A stretch of DNA of 64,000 bases from Limnohabitans sp. Jir72 (GTDB lineage Bacteria > Pseudomonadota > Gammaproteobacteria > Burkholderiales > Burkholderiaceae_C). Positions 17,073 through 26,941 of this stretch are shown here, one piece after another. How positions within the stretch are numbered: position 1 is the first letter of the stretch; every line of letters begins with the position of its first letter. The stretch lies in the NCBI RefSeq assembly GCF_003063575.1, contig NZ_NESC01000006.1:186001-250000 (forward strand). Reading direction: 5' to 3'. A program made the translations under genes and the position numbers. The notes under the pieces are model-generated. The model was given only the letters and a program-made list of their open reading frames with translations, was not told the origin of the DNA and made no database searches.

Positions 17073-18017
17073 TTAAGGCCGGTTGACCTCGGGCATCCAA
17101 TGGGCCAGCGTGGGCAAGGCCTGCTTGGCATGACGGCGCACCACGGCGTAAACCGCTTGGCATGCTTGCGTCGGGGCCGTGTGCGACGAAAGCCGCAGCA
17201 CGATGTGGCGGTCCAGGCTCGGCTGGACAATGCGTGCGGCCTGCAGTTCGCCCCGGGCAACTTCTGTGCGCACGGCACTCAGGCCGACGATGGCATAAAC
17301 ACCACCTGCTGTAACGAGCTTTTTCTGGAGATTCAAGCTGTCGCATTCCAGCTTGATGTTCAGACGAATGCCCCGGCGACTGGCCCAATGCTCCAGGACA
17401 TCATGAAAGGCATACGGGCGGCCTGGAACGGCCAAGGGGATGTCGTGCAAAAGGTCGAAAGGGATCGTCTCGGACGCGGTCAATGGGTCCCCGGGTGCGC
17501 TGATCAGGACATGCGGCATTTTCGCGATACCGTCACCCCGCCCACTGCGGCCTCGTGTGTTCTCGGAAAAAAGAGCGATGTCCAGCTCGCCACGGTCGAG
17601 GCGTGTGGATACACGCCCGCTCATGCCACTGACCAAGTGCAGCCTGACCTTGGGGAACAAACGTTCCAATTCCTCATAAATCGGCCCACACAGAGCGTCG
17701 GCCAAAGAGTCGATGATCCCGATGCGAACGAGTCCCGTCGGTTCCCGAAGCATGCCGGTCGCGTCCTCGGCCAGCAGTTGTCCTGCCTGAACCCATGCTT
17801 TGACGCGCGGATAAAGACGCTGACCGATCTCGTTCAGACGCACCCCGCGTGCGGTTCGCTCGAAGAGCTTGCCACCACAAACGCTTTCAATCGCCGCAAG
17901 CTGGCGGCTGATCGCCGATTGGGCGACATCGCGTGCGGCAGCGGTGTCCGTCAAACTGCCACACTCCGCTATCTGAAGAAACAATTGCCATTGATCGATG
18001 GAGAGCGGCGAAGTCAT
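17073..18017 (-). CDS. LysR-family transcriptional regulator
   Basis: N-terminal wHTH 'FLQIAECGSLTDTAAARDVAQSAISRQLAAIESVCGGKLFERTARGVRLNEIG'. Confidence 0.93.
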   Translation of the reverse strand: MTSPLSIDQWQLFLQIAECGSLTDTAAARDVAQSAISRQLAAIESVCGGKLFERTARGVRLNEIGQRLYPRVKAWVQAGQLLAEDATGMLREPTGLVRIGIIDSLADALCGPIYEELERLFPKVRLHLVSGMSGRVSTRLDRGELDIALFSENTRGRSGRGDGIAKMPHVLISAPGDPLTASETIPFDLLHDIPLAVPGRPYAFHDVLEHWASRRGIRLNIKLECDSLNLQKKLVTAGGVYAIVGLSAVRTEVARGELQAARIVQPSLDRHIVLRLSSHTAPTQACQAVYAVVRRHAKQALPTLAHWMPEVNRP

Positions 18018-18068
18018 CTCAGTGAGCGTTGGGTGAAGCGGCAAGTGACGTTGGGCGCTGCTGAGGTG

Positions 18069-18452
18069 TCATGACCTGTCGGCAGCGTCGTGGGCACACG
18101 ACTGCAATTGGGCCAAGGTCAAGAAATCCAGTGCGCGGGCATGGGTTGACGCCAGAACGACAGGCGGTGCAACGCCGGCATCGAAGGCTTCTTTCCAGCG
18201 CAATGCACACAGGCACCACCGATCGCCTGCTTTCAAACCGGCGAACCTGAATTCACGTCGGGGCGTGATCAGGTCATTGCCACGACTCAGCGAAAAATCC
18301 AGAAATTCTGGGGTAACTTTGGCGCACACAACATGACTGCCTTGGTCGTGTTCGTCGGTATGGCAGCAACCGTCTCGGAAATACCCGGTCAAGGGGTCAT
18401 AAGAGCACGGAACCAGTGCGGTCCCCAGGACGTTCAAGGCGTTGTGGAGCAT
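18069..18452 (-). CDS. DUF2237 family protein
   Basis: 'NVLGTALVPCSYDPLTGYFRDGCCHTDEHDQGSHVVCAKVTPEFLDFS..SRGNDL.TP' family signature. Confidence 0.85.
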   Translation of the reverse strand: MLHNALNVLGTALVPCSYDPLTGYFRDGCCHTDEHDQGSHVVCAKVTPEFLDFSLSRGNDLITPRREFRFAGLKAGDRWCLCALRWKEAFDAGVAPPVVLASTHARALDFLTLAQLQSCAHDAADRS

Positions 18453-18619
18453 GTGGCTTTTCTAGGGCGGCGCTCCAACACAAAATGGAGCTGAGACAAT
18501 GATGGTATCTGACGGCGGCGTCCAAGGCATGGCGCGTCGATAAACCCTGACAGGACGTTGGATGACTTTGCGCTGCCAACTTTTGGCCGCGCTCACGGCG
18601 AATACAACAGGAGCGGTAC

Positions 18620-18790
18620 ATGACCCAAGACGAACGGTGCTGTGGCACGGGCACATGCATCATCAATGAGGACGGCTATTGCTGGTGCGGTCAGCGCTGG
18701 GATGGCGAGAAAATGTGTTTCCCCAAAGAGGGAGCTGAACCGAACAGCGCCCCCTCTGGCCAATCGGGATCATCCGACGTGCAGGACTGA
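18620..18790 (+). CDS. Small cysteine-rich protein (56 aa), function unknown
   Basis: MTQDERCCGTGTCIINEDGYCWCGQRWDGEKMCFPKEGAEPNSAPSGQSGSSDVQD; ATG preceded by CAGGAGCGGTAC (SD-like AGGAG). Absent from the supplied ORF track (under 60 aa). Confidence 0.7.
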   Translation: MTQDERCCGTGTCIINEDGYCWCGQRWDGEKMCFPKEGAEPNSAPSGQSGSSDVQD

Positions 18791-18832
18791 ATTTGCCGGC
18801 GCAGTCTTGTGCTGCAGGCGTCCAGTCGAAGA

Positions 18833-19696
18833 TCAGCGCTGAACGGCCTGCTCGTACAGGTGCTGCACTTTGGGCAGGTTGGCTTCCAGCTCTTGAATGC
18901 GGTTGGCCCCGCTGGGGTGGGTGGACAAGAAAGAGGCGTTGTTGTTGCCGCCAGACGCGGCTTGCATTTTCTTCCACAGGGCAACGCTGGCATCGGGGCG
19001 GTAGCCAGCACGAACGGCGATTTCCAGGCCCACCAGATCGGCTTCGGTTTCATCGTCGCGGCTGTATTTGAGGGTCAGCAGCTGGGTGCCCATATTGGCC
19101 GCCGCATCGCCCAGCGCGCCCAAGCCCAGCAGCTGCGATGCAATCGACAGGCCCATGCCGGTGACTTTGCTTTTGGCCAAGCGTTCGCGGGCGTGTTCAC
19201 GCAGGGCGTGGGCCATTTCGTGGCCCATGATCATGGCGGCTTCGTCGTCGTTCAGCTGCAGCTGGTCCAGGATGCCGGTGTAAAACGCGATCTTGCCGCC
19301 GGGCATGCACCAGGCATTGAGCTGTTTGCTGCCGATCAGGTTGACTTGCCACTTCCATTCGCGGGCACGGGGGTTCCACTGTGCGGTGTGGGGAATCAGG
19401 CGTTTGGCGATGGCGTGCAGGCGTTGCAGTTGCGGGTGACCGTCAGGGGCCAATGCGCCTTTGGCGCGTGCATCGGCCAAAACCTGGCTGTATTGCTGGC
19501 GGGCCGAGTTTTCCAGTGTTTCAGCGGGCACCAGGTTGCGCACGCTGGAGGCCGAGCCGACGTCCACTTGTGCCAATGCGGAGCCTGCTGCCGTAGCGCC
19601 TGCCGCCAACAGGAAACCCCTGCGTGCGTTCCAGCGGTGATCGCCAGACGTTGCCGAAGGGGAGGACGGGGTTTTGAGGTCACAGAGCCAGCACAT
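18833..19696 (-). CDS. M48-family zinc metalloprotease
   Basis: HExxH motif 'MIMGHEMAHALREHARER', twin-Arg-like/signal N-terminus 'RRGFLLAAGATAAGSALAQ'. Confidence 0.9.
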   Translation of the reverse strand: MCWLCDLKTPSSPSATSGDHRWNARRGFLLAAGATAAGSALAQVDVGSASSVRNLVPAETLENSARQQYSQVLADARAKGALAPDGHPQLQRLHAIAKRLIPHTAQWNPRAREWKWQVNLIGSKQLNAWCMPGGKIAFYTGILDQLQLNDDEAAMIMGHEMAHALREHARERLAKSKVTGMGLSIASQLLGLGALGDAAANMGTQLLTLKYSRDDETEADLVGLEIAVRAGYRPDASVALWKKMQAASGGNNNASFLSTHPSGANRIQELEANLPKVQHLYEQAVQR

Positions 19697-19750
19697 GGAG
19701 GCGGATCATAACCAAGAAGCTGTCAATTGGCATGCCCTGATAATTGAGCG

Positions 19751-21079
19751 ATGACTGAAACCACCCTTTCTTCTGAAGCGTCTGCGCGCACGTGGCGCGA
19801 GTCGCTGCGTTTGTATCTGCAACCGGCCAGTTTGCGCATGCTGTTGCTGGGGTTTTCGGCGGGTTTGCCGCTGTTGCTGGTGTTGGGTACCTTGAGCTTT
19901 CGCCTGCGCGAGGCGGGCATTGACCGCAGCACGATTGGCTATTTGAGCTGGGTGGGTTTGGCTTACGGCGTCAAGTGGATGTGGGCCCCCTTGGTGGACC
20001 GTTTGCCGATCCCGTGGCTGACGGCACGCTTGGGGCGCCGGCGCAGTTGGCTGCTGCTGTCGCAGGCTTTCATCATGACGGGCTTGGTGGGCATGGCCTT
20101 GAACGATCCTACGCAGCTGTTGGGACCCTTGGTGGCTTGTGCGTTGGCCGTTGCCGTTGCATCGGCCACGCAAGACATTGCGTTGGACGCTTACCGCATC
20201 GAGTCGGCCGAGGTGAATGCCCAAGCGGCACTGGCCGCCACGTACCAAACAGGTTACCGTCTGGCCATGATCTGGGCAGGTGCAGGGGTGCTGTGGATTG
20301 CCGCACGTGCGCAGGGCGCAGAGACCATGGGGTATGCACAGGCCGCCTGGCAAACCGCTTATTTGGTGATGGCGGTCAGCTTGTTGCCAGGCATGTTGAT
20401 GGTCTTGGGCTCGCCCGAGCCTGTGCCTGCCCCGATGAAGCCCGCCCGCAATGTGGCCGAGTGGGTGCAAGGTGCGCTGGTCGATCCGTTTGCCGATTTT
20501 TGGCGTCGCTACCGCTGGCAGGCGGTGCTGGTGCTGGCCTTGATCGCGGTCTACCGCATCAGCGATGTGGTCATGGGCATCATGGCCAATCCGTTTTACG
20601 TGGACATGGGCTTCACCAAAGACGAAGTGGCGGCGGTGACCAAGGTCTATGGCGTGGTGATGACTTTGGTGGGGGCGTTCATTGGCGGCGTGTTGTCGGC
20701 CCGCTGGGGCGTGATGCGCATCTTGATGCTGGGCGCCATCTTGAGCGCGGCGAGCAATTTGTTGTTCGCCTGGCTCAGCGGTGTGGGCCACGATGTGACC
20801 GCGCTCATCTGGGTGGTCTCGGCCGACAACCTGGCCAGTGGCATTGCGTCTGCGGCGTTCATCGCTTATTTGTCGTCGCTGACCAACATCAGTTATTCGG
20901 CCACGCAGTACGCGCTGCTCAGCTCGATGATGCTGTTGTTGCCCAAGTTCATCGCGGGTTTTTCGGGGGAGTTTGTGAACGCTTACGGCTACGCGTATTT
21001 CTTTCAGGCAACGGCTTGGCTTGGTTTGCCGGTGCTGCTGTTGGTGGCGTTGGCTTCAAGGGTGCGGCCAGCGGCTTGA
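19751..21079 (+). CDS. ampG: AmpG-family MFS permease (muropeptide transporter-like)
   Basis: 'LLLGFSAGLPLLLVLGTLSFRLREAGIDRSTIGYLSWVGLAYGVKWMWAPLVDR' is typical of AmpG; 12-TM-like hydrophobicity. Confidence 0.88.
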   Translation: MTETTLSSEASARTWRESLRLYLQPASLRMLLLGFSAGLPLLLVLGTLSFRLREAGIDRSTIGYLSWVGLAYGVKWMWAPLVDRLPIPWLTARLGRRRSWLLLSQAFIMTGLVGMALNDPTQLLGPLVACALAVAVASATQDIALDAYRIESAEVNAQAALAATYQTGYRLAMIWAGAGVLWIAARAQGAETMGYAQAAWQTAYLVMAVSLLPGMLMVLGSPEPVPAPMKPARNVAEWVQGALVDPFADFWRRYRWQAVLVLALIAVYRISDVVMGIMANPFYVDMGFTKDEVAAVTKVYGVVMTLVGAFIGGVLSARWGVMRILMLGAILSAASNLLFAWLSGVGHDVTALIWVVSADNLASGIASAAFIAYLSSLTNISYSATQYALLSSMMLLLPKFIAGFSGEFVNAYGYAYFFQATAWLGLPVLLLVALASRVRPAA

Positions 21080-21148
21080 GTTGGCTGGGTTTACCGAACT
21101 TTACCGCGCGGATACCCATGCGCCTGCTCAGCAGAGGATGATCCAGAC

Positions 21149-21850
21149 ATGAGCCATTTGTTGATGATTGAAGACGATGTCCGCCTGGCGGGCATGGTGT
21201 CGGACTACCTGGGTGCTTCGGGTTTTGTGGTGAGCCACGCACCCGACGCGCAAACCGGTTTGGCACGTTTGCAAACGGCGGGTGTCGACCTGGTGATCCT
21301 GGACCTGATGCTGCCAGACATGGACGGTTTGCAGGTGTGCCAGCGCATTCGCGCCTTGCCTGGCGCGCTCGGTCAAGTACCGGTGCTCATGCTCACGGCC
21401 AAAGGCGACCCGATGGACCGCATCATTGGCCTGGAGATGGGAGCTGACGATTACTTGCCCAAACCCTTTGAGCCGCGCGAGTTGCTGGCCCGCATCAAGG
21501 CCATCTTGCGGCGCAAAGGCACGGATGCCGCGGTCATTGCGCAGACGATGCAGTTTGGCTCTTTGGAGATCGACCGCGACGCCCGGCGGGTGTCTGTCAA
21601 AGGGCAAGCGTGTGATTTGACCTCGTATCAATTTGATTTGCTGGTGGCGCTGGCCGAACGCGCAGGCCGCGTGCTGACACGTGACCAGATCATGGAAGCG
21701 GTGCGTGGGCGCGAACTGGAAGCGTTTGACCGCTCGATCGATGTACACATGGGGCGCATTCGTGCCGCCATCGAGGCCGATCTGAAAGCGCCGCAGCGCA
21801 TTTTGACGGTGCGTGGCGTCGGCTACGTGTTTGCGCGCCAACAGGACTGA
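21149..21850 (+). CDS. OmpR-family response regulator
   Basis: REC 'LVILDLMLPDMDGLQVC' plus C-terminal wHTH 'LTSYQFDLLVALAERAGRVLTRDQIMEAVRG'. Confidence 0.94.
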   Translation: MSHLLMIEDDVRLAGMVSDYLGASGFVVSHAPDAQTGLARLQTAGVDLVILDLMLPDMDGLQVCQRIRALPGALGQVPVLMLTAKGDPMDRIIGLEMGADDYLPKPFEPRELLARIKAILRRKGTDAAVIAQTMQFGSLEIDRDARRVSVKGQACDLTSYQFDLLVALAERAGRVLTRDQIMEAVRGRELEAFDRSIDVHMGRIRAAIEADLKAPQRILTVRGVGYVFARQQD

Positions 21851-21853
21851 GCG

Positions 21854-23065
21854 ATGTTCAAAGGGCTGTCCCGGCATTTGTACCTGCGCATCTGGCTGGC
21901 CGTGGTGGCGGGTGTGGCCTTGTTGATGCTGGTGGTGGGTTGGTTCTGGCGCGCCAGCATGGAGCACAACACACCGCCGCCGATGCCGCTTGACTGGGTG
22001 ATCATGACGCCTGGAGGTGAGGTGCTCGGCACGTCTGCACCGCGACATCGAACGGGCATGCCTTTGCACTTTGAATTCATCATGCCCGATGGCCGGGAGA
22101 TGCAGTTGCAAATCCAACGCAAGTGGGAGGATGGGCGTCCCCCACCGCGCCTGCACCGTGAGCCACCTTGGTGGGCCACACCACCGTATGGTTTTTTCTG
22201 GATGCTGGGCCTGATTGGGCTGGCTGTGGCACTGGGCTTGTACCCGGTGGTACGGCGTCTGACGCAGCGCCTGGAGGGTTTGCAACGCGGCGTGCAGCGC
22301 TGGGGCGAGGGCGACTTGTCGGCCCGCGTGCCGGTTCAAGGGACCGATGAAGTGGCCGATTTGTCGACCCGTTTCAACCAGGCGGCCGAGCGCATCGAAG
22401 GGCTGATGGCTTCGCAAAAATCTTTGCTGGCCAACGCCTCGCACGAGTTGCGCTCACCGATAGCCCGCATCCGGATGGGGCTGGAGTTGATGGATGTGAC
22501 CAATGCCGACATGCGCCAGCGCACCCATGAAGAAATATTGCGCAACATGGCTGAGCTGGACCAGCTGATTGACGAGATTTTGCTGGCCAGCCGACTGGAC
22601 TCCAAAGAGGCCGACATGGGCACCATCGAAGCGGTGGAGTTAGTGGGCCTGTGCGCCGAAGAATGCGCCCGGATGGGCGCTGTACTGGATGTGCCTGGGG
22701 GTATGCATACCTTAGAGGTGCAGGGCGTGGCCAAACTGCTGCGACGCATGGTGCGCAACCTGCTGGAGAATGCTCGCCGGTATGGCTCAGCCGCGGCAGA
22801 TGGCGAAGGTATCGTTTTGTCTTTGCAATCAGAACATCACCAGGTGCTGCTGACCGTGTGCGACAACGGCCCCGGTGTGCCTCCCGAATACCGCGAACGG
22901 ATCTTTGAACCCTTTTTCCGTTTGCCTGGTGCCAGTGAGCGTGTCGGTGGCGTGGGTCTGGGGCTGTCGCTGGTCAAATCCATTGTGGAGCGGCATCAGG
23001 GTTTGGTGCGCTGCACCGGGCATGCCGGCTGTGGCGCTTGTTTTGAAGTTCGACTGGATACTTGA
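21854..23065 (+). CDS. Sensor histidine kinase (HAMP, HisKA, HATPase_c)
   Basis: 'LLANASHELRSPIARIRMGLEL', 'VCDNGPGVPPEYRERIFEPFFR', 'GVGLGLSLVKSIVERHQG'; 3 nt downstream of the response regulator. Confidence 0.94.
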   Translation: MFKGLSRHLYLRIWLAVVAGVALLMLVVGWFWRASMEHNTPPPMPLDWVIMTPGGEVLGTSAPRHRTGMPLHFEFIMPDGREMQLQIQRKWEDGRPPPRLHREPPWWATPPYGFFWMLGLIGLAVALGLYPVVRRLTQRLEGLQRGVQRWGEGDLSARVPVQGTDEVADLSTRFNQAAERIEGLMASQKSLLANASHELRSPIARIRMGLELMDVTNADMRQRTHEEILRNMAELDQLIDEILLASRLDSKEADMGTIEAVELVGLCAEECARMGAVLDVPGGMHTLEVQGVAKLLRRMVRNLLENARRYGSAAADGEGIVLSLQSEHHQVLLTVCDNGPGVPPEYRERIFEPFFRLPGASERVGGVGLGLSLVKSIVERHQGLVRCTGHAGCGACFEVRLDT

Positions 23066-23089
23066 ATTCCCATCACATGGATGGGGGGC

Positions 23090-24079
23090 TCAATGGTCGT
23101 TGTTGAGCCAGGGCAATGGCGATGCGGGCTCTGACATGCAAGGCTGCTCTGTGTTCAAAACTTCACCTCGACCAAGCCGTTCATAAACCTTGAAATACCC
23201 ATCGGCCATTTTGTCGGCATTGAAATGCTGGACGGCATGAAGGTGACATGTTTCGCGGTCAAACGATGAATGACGGATGGCATACGCCAGTTCTGATTGT
23301 TTGTTTGAAAGCACGCCGCATTCTGCGGGGATTAGTTCGGGCAGTGCGCCATAGGGTGTGGCGAACACCGGGCATCCGAAGTACAGGCTTTCGATGGCAG
23401 CCAAGCCAAAGGGCTCGTGCCAGCGAACGGGGAAAACCAAACCTCTGGATCTGCGCATGACAGCGAACTTGGTTTCGCCACCGACCATGCCCATGAACTG
23501 TATTTTTCGGGACCAGGTGAATCGAAAACCCCGTTTGATGTTCAGACGATCGCCACCCATCACCACCAATTTGGCTTGCGCTTGCAAACAGGTGTCGATG
23601 GCGCCCTGAACGTTTTTCACACGCCAGGCAGCCTTGCCCAGAAAATGGAAATAGTCATCGGTTTTGTTCAGTTCTGCCGGCCCATAAGCAGACCAGTCCA
23701 AACCGTTGTGGACATGGCATTGCGCCTTGTGTCTTTGGGCATGGTTGCGCGAGACAAACACCGTGTTCATTGGCAGCAGTTCACCGACTTGCGAGTTGCC
23801 GTGTTGGGTCATCAGCCAGGGGCGATCTAATGTGAGATCAATGCCGGGATTGAATTGAAAATGCACCAAATCCACGTCATCGGGAATTTGACTTTGCCAG
23901 TCCAGGTGGGCCTGAATTTCTATGATTTGCCCAAACGGACAGTGAGACCCAGACGGAACCAGATAAGTCACCCGGTGCCCCATTTTGACAAGGGCTTGGC
24001 CCAGATCCCAGATCACCCGCTCAGTTCCACCATAGGCAAAAACGGGGATCATCGCCCGATTGACGAACAGGATGTGCAT
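23090..24079 (-). CDS. Glycosyltransferase family 4
   Basis: 'PVFAYGGTERVIWDLGQALVKMGHRVTYL' and 'FPVRWHEPFGLAAIESLYFGCPVFATPYGALPELI'. Confidence 0.88.
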   Translation of the reverse strand: MHILFVNRAMIPVFAYGGTERVIWDLGQALVKMGHRVTYLVPSGSHCPFGQIIEIQAHLDWQSQIPDDVDLVHFQFNPGIDLTLDRPWLMTQHGNSQVGELLPMNTVFVSRNHAQRHKAQCHVHNGLDWSAYGPAELNKTDDYFHFLGKAAWRVKNVQGAIDTCLQAQAKLVVMGGDRLNIKRGFRFTWSRKIQFMGMVGGETKFAVMRRSRGLVFPVRWHEPFGLAAIESLYFGCPVFATPYGALPELIPAECGVLSNKQSELAYAIRHSSFDRETCHLHAVQHFNADKMADGYFKVYERLGRGEVLNTEQPCMSEPASPLPWLNNDH

Positions 24080-24083
24080 TGTT

Positions 24084-24869
24084 TTAACGTGTCACCACGT
24101 TTTCGAGTGTGGCCTTGTCATACCGCAGCATGGCATAACGGAAAAAACATTCCAGTGCGATGAAAAAACAAAACAGAAATCCTTCGCCACCGCACAGAAA
24201 GCCGCGCCTGAAAAAGTAAAGCTGCATGAAGCTTGCAAACGCGGATGCAAAGCCACGCAAGACACCGCCACGTTTGCCTGCTTTGGCGCGTTTGGCCGCG
24301 CCAAGTTGGGCATATTGGGCCAATTTCTGCAAACTGGCATACACCGTCTCGCGAGAATAATGCAGCAATTGCCCCTTGCAGGTGATAACCGGTGTGGCCG
24401 GTTCTACCAAGATGGCTTGTTCGTGGACGACGCCTTCAAAGCGCAACAAGTTACTGGATTTGAAGAGCCGCTGGATGCCTCCAGTGGACTTCATCAAGGT
24501 CAGGGGTTTGCCGTAAGCGACCTGGTTCCACAAGATTTTCCACACAGCGTTGCGTCCGCTGGACACCGCCGTTTGAATCTCCATTTGCAATTCAGGTGTG
24601 ATGACCTCGTCCGCATCCAGAAAGAAGATGTAGTCGGATGAGCAGTACTTCATCAGGCGGTTGCGTTGTTCGGCAAAACCTTGCCAGTCCGCATGGCTAT
24701 GCACCTGTGCGCCCAAGGATTGGGCAATGGCAACGGTATCGTCCTTGCTGCCACTGTCGACCACCACAATCTGGTCGGCAAACTGGGCACTTTCAATGCA
24801 TTGCGCAATGCGATGTGCCTCATTCATGGTGAGGATGGCGATGCACAGGGTGGGTTGTTGGGCTGTCAT
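24084..24869 (-). CDS. Glycosyltransferase family 2 (WaaE/KdtX-like)
   Basis: 'LCIAILTMNEAHRIAQCIESAQFADQIVVVDSGSKDDTVAIAQSLGAQVHSHADWQGFAEQRNRLM..FLDADEVI'. Confidence 0.88.
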   Translation of the reverse strand: MTAQQPTLCIAILTMNEAHRIAQCIESAQFADQIVVVDSGSKDDTVAIAQSLGAQVHSHADWQGFAEQRNRLMKYCSSDYIFFLDADEVITPELQMEIQTAVSSGRNAVWKILWNQVAYGKPLTLMKSTGGIQRLFKSSNLLRFEGVVHEQAILVEPATPVITCKGQLLHYSRETVYASLQKLAQYAQLGAAKRAKAGKRGGVLRGFASAFASFMQLYFFRRGFLCGGEGFLFCFFIALECFFRYAMLRYDKATLENVVTR

Positions 24870-25729
24870 GAAGCTTTCCAGTTCAATACGCCTTTGAAGC
24901 GACCCCACATGCGGGCGAGCAGGCGAGGGTTATAGGCCAGCAGACGCAGTGGCAGTACCAATGCGGTTTGCCACAGCAACTTGTGGCGTTGCGTGTTGGC
25001 TTGCGGAGCGCTTTGGTATTTGCGGGCGTAAATCAGTTTGGATTGTGCGTGGTGATAGCCACGCAGGTATTCGCTGCGCAGAGGGCTCTTTCCTCGCACG
25101 CTGCCGCGTGACCGGTGCGTGGCAGTTGCACTGGGGTCGATGACCATGGCCTGGTGCCGATTGAACAATCGGGTACAAAGGTCGTCGTCTTCGTAGTACA
25201 GGAAAAACTGCTCGTCAAAGAATTGGCCCTCAAAGGCGCTCATTCGCAGCAGCATGGCGGCACCGCACACAAAGCCGACACAGGCAGGCCCTTCGGTGAT
25301 GGCCGGGCCACGGCTGCGCCATAACAAGTGAGGCCAGCGGTAATTCACCTCGGCTTGCCCGTTCGGCTGCAGCAGTTGTGGCGCGACCATGGCAATGTCC
25401 GGCCACTGCTTGGCAGTCAGCAGCATCTGCTGCACAGCCTGGGGTGTGATTTCGCAGTCGGGATTGAGCAGCAGTGCAAACGGGGTTTGCACTTGTGCCA
25501 GGGCACGGTTGTTGGCGGCACCAAAGCCCAGGTTTTTCGACAGGGCCAGCACTTGGGCCTGGGGCAAGTGGCTGGGGGTGAGTGCAGCGCAACCATCGTC
25601 GCTGCCGTTGTCAACGATGACGACGTTGGGGAAGTCGATCAGCGCAGCTCCCAGAGCGGCAAGGCAGTGGGCGCTGTTGTAGGTCACGGTGATGACCGTG
25701 ACCTGATTCAGGTGATCAGTGTCCGCCAC
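24866..25729 (-). CDS. Glycosyltransferase family 2 (rhamnosyltransferase-like)
   Basis: 'VTVITVTYNSAHCLAALGAALIDFPNVVIVDNGSDDGC', 'LLLNPDCEI', 'FFDEQFFLYYEDDDLC'. Start inferred at GTG 25729, downstream of the ORF-track start. Confidence 0.87.
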   Translation of the reverse strand: MADTDHLNQVTVITVTYNSAHCLAALGAALIDFPNVVIVDNGSDDGCAALTPSHLPQAQVLALSKNLGFGAANNRALAQVQTPFALLLNPDCEITPQAVQQMLLTAKQWPDIAMVAPQLLQPNGQAEVNYRWPHLLWRSRGPAITEGPACVGFVCGAAMLLRMSAFEGQFFDEQFFLYYEDDDLCTRLFNRHQAMVIDPSATATHRSRGSVRGKSPLRSEYLRGYHHAQSKLIYARKYQSAPQANTQRHKLLWQTALVLPLRLLAYNPRLLARMWGRFKGVLNWKAS

Positions 25730-25919
25730 CAAAGTGCTCGCCGGCCTTGAGTTTGTACTCCGTCCCGCAATAAGGGCACTTGGCTTGGCCGGTTTTGGCC
25801 ACATCCAGGTAGACCTTGGGGTGGCTGTTCCACAGTTTCATGTCGGCTTTGGGGCTGGGGCAGAACACGCCGCCTTGGGGGTTCAGATCCGATGCCAGAA
25901 GTTCAATGGGGTTGCTCAT
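25716..25919 (-). CDS. Zinc-finger domain protein (NDUFS6/CHCC-like)
   Basis: 'VFCPSPKADMKLWNSHPKVYLDVAKTGQAKCPYCGTEYKL'. Confidence 0.85.
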   Translation of the reverse strand: MSNPIELLASDLNPQGGVFCPSPKADMKLWNSHPKVYLDVAKTGQAKCPYCGTEYKLKAGEHFGGGH

Positions 25920-25930
25920 GGGTGTTGTCC

Positions 25931-26869
25931 TTAAACCAAAGTCAGCCAGTGGGCGTACTTGGGATTGCGACCATTGACGATGTCAAAGAACGCGCTTTGG
26001 ATCTTTTCGGTGATCGGGCCGCGGCTGCCCGTGCCCAGTTCGATGCGGTCGAGTTCGCGAATGGGGGTGACTTCAGCGGCGGTGCCAGTGAAGAAGGCTT
26101 CGTCGGCAATGTAAATTTCGTCACGGGTGATGCGCTTTTGCACGATCTCCAGGCCCAGGTCCTTGGCGATGTGGAACACCGTGTTGCGGGTGATGCCGTT
26201 CAAGGCGCCGGCCGACAAATCGGGGGTGTAGATCACGCCGTCTTTGACCACAAAAATGTTTTCGCCAGCGCCTTCAGAGACAAAGCCTGAGGTGTCGAGC
26301 AACAAGGCTTCGTCGTAACCTTCGTCGGTCACTTCCATGTTGGCCAGGATGGAGTTGGTGTAGTTGCTGACTGCCTTGGCCTGCGTCATGGTGATGTTGA
26401 CGTGGTGGCGGGTGTAGCTGGAAGTTTTCACGCGGATGCCGCGCTTCATGCCTTCTTCGCCCAGATACGCGCCCCAAGTCCAAGCAGCCACCATCAAATG
26501 GATGGTGTTGCCTTTGGGGCTGACGCCCAGCTTTTTATCGCCAATCCAGGTCAGGGGGCGGATGTAGCCGCTTTCCAACTTGTTTTCACGGACCACATCG
26601 CGTTGCGCTTGGTTGACTTGCTCTTTGGTGAAGGGGATATTCATGCGCAAAATCTTGGCGCTGTTGAACAGTCGGTCGGTGTGCTCTTGCAGGCGGAAGA
26701 TGGCGGTGCCTTGTTCTGTTTTGTAGGCGCGCACGCCTTCAAAAGCGCCGCAGCCGTAGTGCAGGGTGTGGCTCAGCACGTGGATCTTGGCATCGCGCCA
26801 ATCGACCATCTGGCCGTCCATCCAGATTTTGCCGTCACGGTCAGACATGGAAGGGATGACAACGCTCAT
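25931..26869 (-). CDS. ilvE: Branched-chain amino acid aminotransferase
   Basis: 'DGKIWMDGQMVDWRDAKIHVLSHTLHYGCGAFEGVRAY', 'SNYTNSILANMEV', 'EALLLDTSGFVSEGAGENIFVVKDG'. Confidence 0.95.
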   Translation of the reverse strand: MSVVIPSMSDRDGKIWMDGQMVDWRDAKIHVLSHTLHYGCGAFEGVRAYKTEQGTAIFRLQEHTDRLFNSAKILRMNIPFTKEQVNQAQRDVVRENKLESGYIRPLTWIGDKKLGVSPKGNTIHLMVAAWTWGAYLGEEGMKRGIRVKTSSYTRHHVNITMTQAKAVSNYTNSILANMEVTDEGYDEALLLDTSGFVSEGAGENIFVVKDGVIYTPDLSAGALNGITRNTVFHIAKDLGLEIVQKRITRDEIYIADEAFFTGTAAEVTPIRELDRIELGTGSRGPITEKIQSAFFDIVNGRNPKYAHWLTLV

Positions 26870-26941
26870 CGAAGTGTCCTTAAAGAGTGAGAGGTTTTGC
26901 GGGCTGCAAAAGGAGCATTTTACGGGCTGGATGGCCCGGGT

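Noticed and set aside
18642-18842. 66-aa plus-strand ORF overlapping the small Cys-rich gene
   Set aside because: Different frame, no SD-like sequence, no motif; the 18620-18790 frame has a better start and composition.
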